DNA of 32,455 bases from Deltaproteobacteria bacterium. GTDB taxonomy: Bacteria > Bdellovibrionota > UBA1018 > UBA923. The stretch lies in NCBI GenBank assembly GCA_016186905.1, contig JACPKS010000090.1, forward strand, positions 1 to 32,455, read 5' to 3'. Shown piece by piece: positions 24,221-31,623 of this stretch. Below the pieces are notes generated by a model. It saw only the letters and a program-made list of their open reading frames with translations, was not told the origin of the DNA and searched no databases. Each line of letters opens with the position of its first letter. Within the stretch, counting starts at the first letter, position 1. The translations under genes and the position numbers were made by a program.

Positions 24221-26430
24221 GCGTGAGCGAGGGCCTCGGCGTGGAATCCATCCTGAGCCGCATCGAAAAAGAGATGCGGACCGAATTCGAAAAGACGAAC
24301 CGGATCCTTTCTTTTTACGAATACCTGAAACTTGCCGAGGATAGCCCCCGGCTTCACTTGCGCGGATCGGCCCAATACCTCGTCGATGCCATGGACCATT
24401 TCGGCCGCGACGGAAACCACTTCAAGCTCTTCGACATGACGTTTGATGATCCTCGTTACCGCGTGATCGGGCTTGAAGACGTGCAGAACGAAATCTACCG
24501 CGCGCTTCAGGGGTTCGCGCGCGAGGGGGTCAACAACAAGCTGATCCTCCTGCACGGCCCGAACGGGTCGGCGAAATCGTGCCTGATCAACTGCCTGATC
24601 CGCGGAATCGAGAATTACAGCCAGACCCCCGACGGCGCGCTCTATCGTTTCAGCTGGATTTTTCCCGCCGAAAAAGTCGTCAAAGGCTCCTTCGGACTTG
24701 CGACTCACTCGGGCGCGAAGAACGCGATTGAAAGCTTCGCGCGGCTTCCTGACGACGAGATCTCGGCGAAAATGCCCTGCGAGCTCAAGGACCATCCGCT
24801 GCTATTGCTCCCCGCGCCTTTCCGCGCGGAGTTTTTCGAGAAGGCGCTCACGGGCTCCAAACGCACGTACCTCCCCGAGTACCTGGCCAAGGGCGCGCTG
24901 TCGCACAAGTCGAACCTGATCTTCGAAGCGCTGCTGACGGCGTATAAAGGCGACCTGCGCAAGGTGCTCATGCACGTTCAGGTCGAGCGCTTCTACATTT
25001 CCAAACGCTACCGGTCGGGCGCGGTCACGATCGAGCCGCAGATGCACGTCGACGCCCAAAGCCGGCAGATCACGATGGACAAGAGCTTGAGTTACCTGCC
25101 GCCGTCGCTGCAAAGCCTCTCGCTTCACGAACTTTCAGGCGACCTGATCGACGCCAACCGCGGACTCGTCGAATACGCCGACATCCTCAAGCGCCCGGTC
25201 GACACGTTCAAGTATCTGCTGACCGCGTGCGAGTCGGGTGCCATCAACGTCGGCGCAGCCATCGCGCCGCTCGACACCGTTTTCATCGGCTCGACCAACG
25301 AAGTGCAGCTCGACGCGTTCAAGGAATTTCCGGATTTCGTGTCGTTCAAGGCCCGTATCGAGCTGATTCGCGTGCCGTATCTTCTCGCGTATTCGCGGGA
25401 GCGCAAGATTTACGACCTCATCATCGGCAAAATCGCAGGCTCCCGCCACCTGACCCCTCACGTGACGTTCGTGGTCTCGCTCTGGGCCGTTCTCACGCGG
25501 CTCAAAAAACCCAACCCGTCCCACTACGTTTCACCGCTCTCGAACGCGGTCGCCGAGCTGACACCGCTTGAGAAGGCGAAATTCTACGATCACGGCGAGG
25601 TTCCCGAACACCTCAACGCCGACGAGAAAAACCACCTGCGTTCCTCCTTGAACAAAATGCTCGAGGAGTACTCTTCGGTTCCTTATTTCGAAGGAAGGAT
25701 GGGCGCTTCCGCGCGCGAGATCAAAGGGATCCTCTACGACGCGGCGGCGAATCCCGAGTTCAAGACCTTAAGCCCGCTCGCGGTCCTCATGGAACTCGAG
25801 GAGTTCGTGAAACGCGTGAGCGAATACGAGTTCCTGAAGCAAGACATCAAGGACGACTACCACGACGCGCGCAAGATGATCGAAACCGTGAGGCACGAAT
25901 ACCTCCGCGTCATCGACCAGGAGGTGCGCGTCTCGATGGGTCTCATCCAGGCCGGGCTTTACGAGGAGTTCCTGAAGAAATACATCCTGCATCTTTCCCA
26001 CCTGTTGAAGAAAGAGACGATCAAGAACCCCATCACCGGCAGGATGGAAGCGCCGGACGCGGCGCTCATCGATGAGTTCGAGAACACCGTGGCGGCGCCC
26101 ACGGGCGCGAGCGAGCGCGAGGCCTTCCGCAACAACATCATCTCGAACATCGGCGCTTACGCGCTGGATAATCCCAGCCAGCCCGTGGAATACTCGAAGG
26201 TCTTCCCGGAATTCATCCGCAAGCTCGAAAACCATTACTTCGAGCAGCAAAAATCGCAGATGAGGAAGATCGGCGACGCCATCCAGTTTTTCGGCACCGA
26301 GAACGAGGACCGCGCGTCGGAAGGCAACAAACTCGCCCGGAAAACCATCCGCAACATGGTCGAGAAGTACGGCTACAGCGAGGATTGCGCGCCGCAGACG
26401 ATTCAGTTTCTCATTAAGTCGAAATACTAG
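24217..26430 (+). CDS. prkA: PrkA-type serine protein kinase (YeaG-like)
   Basis: 737 residues from GTG 24217, which overlaps the preceding stop; a second GTG at 24223 is also possible. The N-terminal AAA domain of PrkA starts with SFYEYLKLAEDSPRLHLRGSA and has a Walker A GPNGSAKS (114-121), then the conserved AEKVVKGSFG and a long helical region with the C-terminal PrkA domain (NAVAELTPLEKAKFYDHGEV, VRVSMGLIQAGLYEEF). Escherichia coli YeaG has about 640 residues, so this is about 90 longer. In many bacteria prkA sits with yeaH (DUF444) and spoVR. Neither is here; the partner is the S41 protease. It may phosphorylate proteins under stress or starvation; that is family knowledge, not evidence in the sequence. 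Confidence 0.93.
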   Translation: MSVSEGLGVESILSRIEKEMRTEFEKTNRILSFYEYLKLAEDSPRLHLRGSAQYLVDAMDHFGRDGNHFKLFDMTFDDPRYRVIGLEDVQNEIYRALQGFAREGVNNKLILLHGPNGSAKSCLINCLIRGIENYSQTPDGALYRFSWIFPAEKVVKGSFGLATHSGAKNAIESFARLPDDEISAKMPCELKDHPLLLLPAPFRAEFFEKALTGSKRTYLPEYLAKGALSHKSNLIFEALLTAYKGDLRKVLMHVQVERFYISKRYRSGAVTIEPQMHVDAQSRQITMDKSLSYLPPSLQSLSLHELSGDLIDANRGLVEYADILKRPVDTFKYLLTACESGAINVGAAIAPLDTVFIGSTNEVQLDAFKEFPDFVSFKARIELIRVPYLLAYSRERKIYDLIIGKIAGSRHLTPHVTFVVSLWAVLTRLKKPNPSHYVSPLSNAVAELTPLEKAKFYDHGEVPEHLNADEKNHLRSSLNKMLEEYSSVPYFEGRMGASAREIKGILYDAAANPEFKTLSPLAVLMELEEFVKRVSEYEFLKQDIKDDYHDARKMIETVRHEYLRVIDQEVRVSMGLIQAGLYEEFLKKYILHLSHLLKKETIKNPITGRMEAPDAALIDEFENTVAAPTGASEREAFRNNIISNIGAYALDNPSQPVEYSKVFPEFIRKLENHYFEQQKSQMRKIGDAIQFFGTENEDRASEGNKLARKTIRNMVEKYGYSEDCAPQTIQFLIKSKY

Positions 26431-26575
26431 CTTCGCGAAGCCACCGTTCTCGGCAAAAGAGGCTCCTACTTGCTCGTAGAAATGTTTGCTACGCGCAGGA
26501 GCGCTATGCGCAAACATTTCGCTTCGCAGGCCATCCTGGCTCCACTCGCAAGCACTCGCACTTTTGCCTCGAACG
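26430..26575. repeat. Nested inverted-repeat element after prkA
   Basis: Starts at the last base of the prkA stop with the palindrome GCTTCGCGAAGC (26430-26441). Outer arms of 15 bp (26445-26459 and 26561-26575, 13 of 15 paired, containing GGCAAAAG and CTTTTGCC) enclose an inner hairpin: GAAATGTTTGC (26479-26489) with GCAAACATTTC (26510-26520), and inside that GCGC-AGGA-GCGC (26493-26504). GTAG lies at the foot of the inner hairpin (26476-26479), a tetranucleotide seen at the foot of some REP elements. No ORF is credible in this 190-bp gap. Confidence 0.65.
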
Positions 26576-26622
26576 CCGTCTGCGCGCTGGAAGCAGTTCA
26601 CGTTAAGTGCTAAATCATCAAT

Positions 26623-27756
26623 ATGCCAGGCGAGCTCCGCAAGCGCGAATTGATCGACGGCTTCTTCGTCGTGTCGTACGCCATCGACGACAGCCACGAC
26701 GGCGTGCGCGCGGACCGCTTCCTCAAGGAACAATACTTCCGCAAGTCCCGCGCCGAGCTTCAGCGCGCGATCGACGCCGGACGCGTCGTCATCGAGGGAA
26801 AGCGCTTGAAATCCTCGACCACGTTGCGCGCGGGCGACGTGCTCAAAGTCTTCACCCCGCGGAATATTTCAGAGCCCGAGGTCGATGCCGCCTACAAGGT
26901 GCTCTACGAAGACGACGACCTTCTCGTCGTGGATAAGCCGGGCAATCTTCCCGTGCATCCGGCGGGAAGATTCCTCTTCAACACTTTGGTCATGGCGCTT
27001 CGGCGCGACCGCGCGGATTGGGTGGCGCCCGAAGAGGAGCGCGATTTCTATCTGGTGCACCGCTTGGACCGTGAAACGAGCGGCGCGATCGTCGTGGGAA
27101 AACGCAAAGCGATCACGGCCGATCTCATCCGGCAATTCTTCGAGCGCGAAACCGAGAAGCGCTATTACGCGGTGGCGGCGGGCGAAATCCTGGACGACGC
27201 GTTCAGCGTGCACAACGACATCGGCCCCGCGCGCGGCTCGGCGGTGCGCTTGAAGATGCAAACCTACCCGGAGGGAACTTGGGAGCGCGAGCCCGAAAGC
27301 GGCATCCAGAGCGCGCTGACGCATTTCAAGGTTCTCAGTCGCGTTCGAAAAGCACCCACAACGGCGCCTGCGCCGCGCACCACCATTACGACATTACCCC
27401 GTTTTCCCGTTGCGCCTTTGCCACGGTCTGCCGACGGGACGTCCGTCCCGCCCCACGCTCGCCGCTCTCTGACTCTGCTCGACTGCCAACTTGAAAGTGG
27501 AAGGCAGCACCAGATCCGCGTGCATCTCGCGCACTACGGCCACCCGGTCGTCGGCGACAAGCTCTACGGCGGGCGCGAGGACTTGTTTTTGAAATACATC
27601 GAAGGCGGCGTGTTCACCGACGAGATGCGCGGCGCGTTCGGGTTCGAACGCCACGCGCTCCACTCGCGCTACCTGCGCTTCCGCCACCCGCGCTCGGGCC
27701 GGTGGATCGAGACCGAAAGCGCGTTGCCGGAGGACATGGCCGGGCTACTCACCTGA
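26623..27756 (+). CDS. RluA-family pseudouridine synthase with inserted segment
   Basis: 377 residues from ATG 26623. Residues 27-80 are an S4 RNA-binding domain (VRADRFLKEQYFRKSRAELQ, AIDAGRVVIEGK), followed by the catalytic domain with VVDKPGNLPVHP and the active-site HRLDRETSG (Asp149). The C-terminal motif LESGRQHQIRVHLA is present. Isomerises uridines in rRNA or tRNA. Between LTHFKVLSR and LDCQLESGRQ there is an unusual 40-residue segment rich in Pro, Thr, Ala and Arg (about 242-281), where relatives have a short loop. Its DNA contains a perfect GGGACG/CGTCCC palindrome. It looks like an in-frame insertion that left the protein intact. Which uridine is modified cannot be told. Confidence 0.9.
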   Translation: MPGELRKRELIDGFFVVSYAIDDSHDGVRADRFLKEQYFRKSRAELQRAIDAGRVVIEGKRLKSSTTLRAGDVLKVFTPRNISEPEVDAAYKVLYEDDDLLVVDKPGNLPVHPAGRFLFNTLVMALRRDRADWVAPEEERDFYLVHRLDRETSGAIVVGKRKAITADLIRQFFERETEKRYYAVAAGEILDDAFSVHNDIGPARGSAVRLKMQTYPEGTWEREPESGIQSALTHFKVLSRVRKAPTTAPAPRTTITTLPRFPVAPLPRSADGTSVPPHARRSLTLLDCQLESGRQHQIRVHLAHYGHPVVGDKLYGGREDLFLKYIEGGVFTDEMRGAFGFERHALHSRYLRFRHPRSGRWIETESALPEDMAGLLT

Positions 27757-27823
27757 ATTTTCGACGTTCTGATCTGAATTTTGACGCCCACCCTGAATCT
27801 CGGCCGCTGCGCCCTCGCTGAAT
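27753..27823. repeat. Four spaced CTGAAT repeats, possible insertion-sequence end
   Basis: CTGAAT occurs at 27753, 27774, 27793 and 27818, the first including the pseudouridine synthase stop. The first two extend to CTGAATTTT(C)GACG. Regular direct repeats of this kind, ending in GTCAAAATTCAG on the other strand, resemble the multiple terminal repeats of some IS21-family elements. There is no transposase of that family here, so it may be a solo end; this recall is not verified. Confidence 0.35.
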
Positions 27824-28064
27824 TGGCCTTTTCGCCCGTTTGCGACCTCTCGCATTTTCTTCGATTCTCCCTCGCATCCATCCTCAAGCCATTTTTAACG
27901 CAAAACAGGCCCCTGCCACGAAAAAGCCCTCGGATCTCGAACGCCTTTGGATGTCGATTCTCTAGGGACCTGCGTCGCAGTTGGCTGTTGAATGTGCCGT
28001 AATTTTAAATTATTCTATTGCCCGTCAAAAATATTGGTTTTTTACGAGAGAGGCTGCTTCCCGA
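27824..28064 (+). promoter_or_regulatory. Leader region with promoter of the RAYT gene
   Basis: No gene before 28065. It contains a good sigma-70 promoter: -35 TTGAAT (27988-27993), 17-bp spacer, -10 TATTCT (28011-28016), giving a leader of about 40 bases and a GAGAGAGG purine stretch (28045-28052) ahead of the ATG. The stretch 27824-27985 shows nothing else that I can support. Confidence 0.6.
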
Positions 28065-28724
28065 ATGTCGCGTCCCAAACAGCTCGAAATGTTCAGGCGG
28101 CCGGTCCTCGAGCACGGCGGCGGCTTGCGCGCCGGACGCCGCAAAACCTATCGTCCCTTCGATCCGAGAAAGCCCATTCACATTGTCCTGCGCTCTTCCC
28201 GCGCGCGAGGCGACTGGTCGCTTCTGGCGCCTGCCAATGCGAGGCGCGTTTCGACGATCGTTTCGAAATTCGCCAAAAAATTCCGCGTGCGCGTGATGCA
28301 GTTCGAAAACGTCGGAAATCACGTGCATCTGCTGGTTCAGGCCGGGCGGCGTGAGGATTTTCGCTCGTTCATGCGCACGATTCCCGCGCAGATCGCGACT
28401 GCCGTGACCGGGGCGAGAAAAGGCAGGGCTCTTAAGCCGCTGCGGGGCCATGATGCGCCAAAAATGCATTCGGACCGATCTTCGTATCGTGAACAGGAAG
28501 TTTCGCGACAAACAGAAAGCAGAGAAACGACAGACGCGAAAGAACCAAGGCGAAAATTCTGGGACTCGCTCGCCTACTCGCGCGTCGTGCACTGGGGGCG
28601 TGATCTTCTGGGGCTACGGCACTACCTCACCAAGAACGCGTTTGAAGGTACGGGGATCGAGCTGCTCACTACGGCGGGAGTCGTGAAGAGATTCTTTATT
28701 CGGAGTGGGCGATTGATCGTTTAG
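28065..28724 (+). CDS. REP-associated tyrosine transposase (RAYT)
   Basis: 219 residues from ATG 28065; the frame extends upstream to a TTG at 27981 without support. A Y1 (IS200/IS605-like) HUH domain: KPIHIVLRSS forms the first strand, NHVHLLV supplies the HUH pair (His86, His88), and the helix HYLTKNAFE carries the catalytic Tyr187. Such proteins cut and rejoin single-stranded DNA at palindromic REP sequences and are normally single-copy domesticated transposases, not flanked by inverted repeats. A segment with basic and Ser/Glu residues (about 140-165) is an insertion relative to the compact fold. Two small palindromes follow the gene directly (28758-28799), so it may have its own REP sites close by. 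Confidence 0.88.
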   Translation: MSRPKQLEMFRRPVLEHGGGLRAGRRKTYRPFDPRKPIHIVLRSSRARGDWSLLAPANARRVSTIVSKFAKKFRVRVMQFENVGNHVHLLVQAGRREDFRSFMRTIPAQIATAVTGARKGRALKPLRGHDAPKMHSDRSSYREQEVSRQTESRETTDAKEPRRKFWDSLAYSRVVHWGRDLLGLRHYLTKNAFEGTGIELLTTAGVVKRFFIRSGRLIV

Positions 28725-28757
28725 CGTAGAGCGCTCTTCGGGCGTTTGATTGTATAG

Positions 28758-28799
28758 CGCGGCCGAAACCGCGGAGTGGCGGTCGCTCTCGCGCCGCCA
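28758..28799. repeat. Two REP-like palindromes after the RAYT gene
   Basis: CGCGG-CCGAAA-CCGCG (28758-28773) and TGGCGG (28777-28782) with CCGCCA (28794-28799) follow 34 bp after the stop. Their GC-rich stems and proximity to the RAYT suggest REP elements, but no second copy of the same sequence was found in this window. Confidence 0.45.
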
Positions 28800-28828
28800 A
28801 TAATTGAATCAGTGAACAGCCAGGATGG

Positions 28829-28854
28829 AAAAACAGTGCTGATGCACTGTTTTT
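28829..28854. terminator. Bidirectional intrinsic terminator
   Basis: AAAAACAGTGC (28829-28839), TGAT, GCACTGTTTTT (28844-28854): an 11-bp perfect stem with T-runs on both strands. It separates the RAYT region from the convergent DUF1566-like gene. Confidence 0.85.
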
Positions 28855-28875
28855 ATTGCGGCGAAATACCCACGC

Positions 28876-30030
28876 TCAGCGGCCCACGCACCGGACCGAA
28901 TAAGGGAAGTTGAGGTAGGAGTCGTAGCCGATAACGCCACTATAACCATTGAAGATGTAGGCGCCGCCGGTATAGAACGGATAGAGCGACCAAAACCATC
29001 GGTCTTTCATGTTTGGAAGCACTTCCCGGATTCCATGCGCCTCGGCTGCCTCGTAGTCCTCTTTCGTCGGAAGGCTCCACTTTAGATTTAAGAGTTTTCC
29101 GCGCGCATCACGCGACACTGAGGAAACACAAGCTTTCTGGGCATCGTTCAGGGAGTATTTCTTGCCGAGCGTATCGCTAAATGTAAGTCCGCTCTGCCGA
29201 TCCTTCCAAACCTCGTGGCCAGATTCGGTGCGCGTGACAAGTTCCCAAACGCTTCCGTTAGCCGTTGTTTTTGTCTCCCCGCAGGCCACTTTGCCTTCAG
29301 AAATCTGCTTTGCTTTGCACTCGGCACAGTTGGGATTTAAACCTCCGCAGGGAAACTTCGTATTCGGGTCGAAGTTCTTTAGCACGGTGTAGGCAAGCTC
29401 ATCTTTTGCCTTACCGTAAGTGTATGGCGTAAGTGTCGTGGCCGAGATCTCCTTATCGACGAGCTTGTCGATCAAGCCATTGATCTTTTTGATCGCGGCG
29501 TCTTTTCCAGAGCCTTCCGCAAGCTCTTCGCGGGCTTTTTTAAGATCCTCTGTCGCCGTCGCTTGATCTATTAAGCACTGCGCATCACCTGCGCAGTCGC
29601 CATTTTTAATCCGCGTTTCAACGCGGGTAAGGAGTGCGGTGAGTTCCGCTTCGCGTTTTTTAAGTCTTTCGATATCGGGCTTCCCCTCTTTTGATGCCTG
29701 AATTTCGGCTTTGGTGAGCGGTTTTAGGTAATCCGCCTTTTCAATCGTGATTTGGGATTTTAAGGCAAGCTTAAAGGCTTCAATCGGAACGCGATTTTCT
29801 TTTCCCACGCAGTCGGAGCGTTTCTTCACATCGGGGTAATCACCTTCACAGTGCCGGACCACAATGCGATCCCCGTCCTTATAATAGATGAGAGAGCCCT
29901 TCCCGCCGGGGCCTTCGATGCCGACATCGGGACGGCGAGCGGCGTGGCTGTCTCGGCTCAGTGCCAAGCCCGTTCCAAGGCTTGCCAAACCACACGCTAC
30001 CCACAGGAATGCTTTTCTTCGAATCCTCAT
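28876..30030 (-). CDS. Secreted DUF1566-like protein
   Basis: 384 residues from ATG 30030 (GGGGG-containing ribosome region). Signal peptide or lipoprotein-like leader to about residue 31. Residues 105-200 are charged and helical, possibly a coiled coil. Around 235-255 a cluster, CGGLNPNCAECKAKQ, with further Cys looks metal- or disulphide-bearing. The C-terminal 90 residues (WSLPTKEDYEAAEAHGIREV, then RWFWSLYPF and the final SVRCVGR) match the DUF1566 (Lcl C-terminal) pattern seen in secreted proteins of many bacteria, including Bdellovibrionota. Function unknown. It is divergent from the AAA ATPase, with a 172-bp shared upstream region, and ends against the bidirectional terminator. Confidence 0.8.
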   Translation of the reverse strand: MRIRRKAFLWVACGLASLGTGLALSRDSHAARRPDVGIEGPGGKGSLIYYKDGDRIVVRHCEGDYPDVKKRSDCVGKENRVPIEAFKLALKSQITIEKADYLKPLTKAEIQASKEGKPDIERLKKREAELTALLTRVETRIKNGDCAGDAQCLIDQATATEDLKKAREELAEGSGKDAAIKKINGLIDKLVDKEISATTLTPYTYGKAKDELAYTVLKNFDPNTKFPCGGLNPNCAECKAKQISEGKVACGETKTTANGSVWELVTRTESGHEVWKDRQSGLTFSDTLGKKYSLNDAQKACVSSVSRDARGKLLNLKWSLPTKEDYEAAEAHGIREVLPNMKDRWFWSLYPFYTGGAYIFNGYSGVIGYDSYLNFPYSVRCVGR

Positions 30031-30131
30031 GGACGCCCCCTAACGGAAACAGTAGTTTGTTCGACTTCTTTAAAACCAATCGGTATTACTCCTCAATACT
30101 TGATAATTTTATCCCCACCCATACCTACGCA

Positions 30132-30196
30132 CTGCGCCTCAATGCGCAGCTCACTGTTAAAATGCCCGGCATTATAACTAGCGATCTAGCTATAAT
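30132..30196 (+). promoter_or_regulatory. Operator-like dyad over the -10 of the AAA ATPase gene
   Basis: TTATAACTAG (30172-30181) and CTAGCTATAA (30186-30195) form an inverted repeat with 9 of 10 pairs and a 4-bp centre. The -10 TATAAT (30191-30196) lies within the right arm and the ATG follows after 6 bp, so the mRNA is likely leaderless and easily repressed by a dimer on the dyad. No good -35 is seen at 17 bp (GGCATT). A separate small hairpin, CTGCGC-CTCAAT-GCGCAG, lies at 30132-30149. Confidence 0.55.
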
Positions 30197-30202
30197 CTAA
30201 TT

Positions 30203-31531
30203 ATGGACTTAACTAAGCTTAATCCTTGGTGGAATGAGAACGGGCTTTGGCAGGATCCAGACCTTGTCCGGGTCAAAGAGAGCCTGCTTGATTATCGCCC
30301 GCGCCCGTTTGAGCCGCATGAATGTAGCCAGAATGCTGTTCTCACGCTTCGCGGACCCAGACGAGTGGGTAAGACTGTCTCGTTGAAACTGCTGGTTGCT
30401 GAACTCATCGAGAGACAGGGATGGAATCCGAAGCAAGTCACGTGGACTGCGTTTGATACACTCAGAACCCTGGATCAGGCTGAGTCACACCTCGTGGCAA
30501 TCGAGGATCAATACAAACCCAAACTGCTGCTGATCGACGAGGTAACATCCGTCATTGGGTGGCAAAGGGTCATCAAAAAGCTGCGCGACGACGGCACGCT
30601 GGCCGGTGCATGCGTCATTCTTACCGGCAGCTCCGCGCATGATCTCAAGGCCGGGGCTGAGCGCATGGCAGGAAGACGTGGTGACATTCCGAACCCCGAT
30701 CGCGTACTGCTTCCCATGTCCTTTCCGGAGTTCAGAAGACAGACCGCACGCCATAATGTCGAATGCTCCGATTACCTGAAAGTCGGTGGATTTCCGTTCA
30801 GGGTAGAGGGTTTTCTAAGGAAGCGCGTCGGATACGGCGAGCCATGGAGCGAGTTCGACGGATTTCAGATCTTCGACGACGTGCTTTTTTATGAGTTCGC
30901 GCGTCGGAAGCTTGATCGTTCGATCGCGCTCGAAGTGATGGGAAGGCTCTCCGCGGTCGGTGCTGGCGCTTTAAGCTACGAGGCTTTCGCGAAGCCACTT
31001 TCAGTGGCCAAGGATACGGCTAGAAAGTATCTGGATGCCCTTGGCGACGCCTTTCTTCTGGCGACGATCTCTTCTTATGATACGGCCCGCGCCCGCGTGG
31101 CGCCTAAGAAGGGCAGAAAATTCGTCTGGATCGATTCGGCGCTCGGGTATTCAGGTCAATGGCTAAGAAGCGGTCCGGCGGTTTCGGAGGCGTCGATGGC
31201 TGAGTTCGCGGTTGGGACCGAACTCTTGCGTCGTTTTGAGGCGCGGATCTGGGAAGGGCTTTCGGCGCCGAGGAATGTTTTCACCTGGAAAAGCTCGGGC
31301 GGCAATGAAGTGGATTTTCTCGTGGTCGACAGAAGCCAGAAGTTGCTGTTCCCCGTTGAAGTCAAGTGGCGGAACCAGCTCTCTGACTGGGATTTTCAGG
31401 TGATCGAGCGCGCGTTCGGGCGCGGCTGGATTGTGACGCCGCGAACGGGCCGGAAACGCCCCAAGGCCGAGGCGATGGGACTTAGCGAGTTTTTCGAGAG
31501 ATCGCTTCCAGGCGAGCGACGCTCAACCTGA
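30203..31531 (+). CDS. AAA ATPase with DUF4143 nuclease-like domain
   Basis: 442 residues from ATG 30203. Walker A GPRRVGKT (51-58), Walker B LLLIDEVTS (Asp112, Glu113), then the DUF4143 part with a winged-helix-like region, and a C-terminal end with NEVDFLVVD and FPVEVKWR (about 367-390), the Asp...Glu-x-Lys pattern of PD-(D/E)XK-like nucleases. The DUF4143 ATPases occur sporadically and often in variable regions, suggesting horizontal acquisition. Their role is unknown; toxin or defence functions have been proposed for some. The gene stands alone, with an operator-like dyad over its promoter, consistent with autoregulation. Confidence 0.88.
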   Translation: MDLTKLNPWWNENGLWQDPDLVRVKESLLDYRPRPFEPHECSQNAVLTLRGPRRVGKTVSLKLLVAELIERQGWNPKQVTWTAFDTLRTLDQAESHLVAIEDQYKPKLLLIDEVTSVIGWQRVIKKLRDDGTLAGACVILTGSSAHDLKAGAERMAGRRGDIPNPDRVLLPMSFPEFRRQTARHNVECSDYLKVGGFPFRVEGFLRKRVGYGEPWSEFDGFQIFDDVLFYEFARRKLDRSIALEVMGRLSAVGAGALSYEAFAKPLSVAKDTARKYLDALGDAFLLATISSYDTARARVAPKKGRKFVWIDSALGYSGQWLRSGPAVSEASMAEFAVGTELLRRFEARIWEGLSAPRNVFTWKSSGGNEVDFLVVDRSQKLLFPVEVKWRNQLSDWDFQVIERAFGRGWIVTPRTGRKRPKAEAMGLSEFFERSLPGERRST

Positions 31532-31595
31532 TTCCGCAGCCCTTAGACGCTCACCCGTACCGCTTGTCGAAAGTGTCGCATCATCATTAACGCAG

Positions 31596-31623
31596 CGCTT
31601 TGCCGTTAGTTAGCAGCCACCTT
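31596..31623. repeat. 28-bp inverted repeat, right copy
   Basis: Exact reverse complement of 1422-1449. Here it includes the stop codon and the last codons (Lys-Val-Ala-Ala-Asn) of the secreted-protein gene on the minus strand, plus 10 bp of its 3' flank. Confidence 0.85.

Noticed and set aside
25768-26733. A 321-codon open frame on the minus strand
   Set aside because: It is antisense to the conserved PrkA C-terminal region and to the start of the pseudouridine synthase, with shadow-like composition.
1422-31623. The 28-bp repeat as attachment sites of an integrated element
   Set aside because: The copies are inverted, not direct, and there is no integrase nearby, so site-specific integration is not supported.
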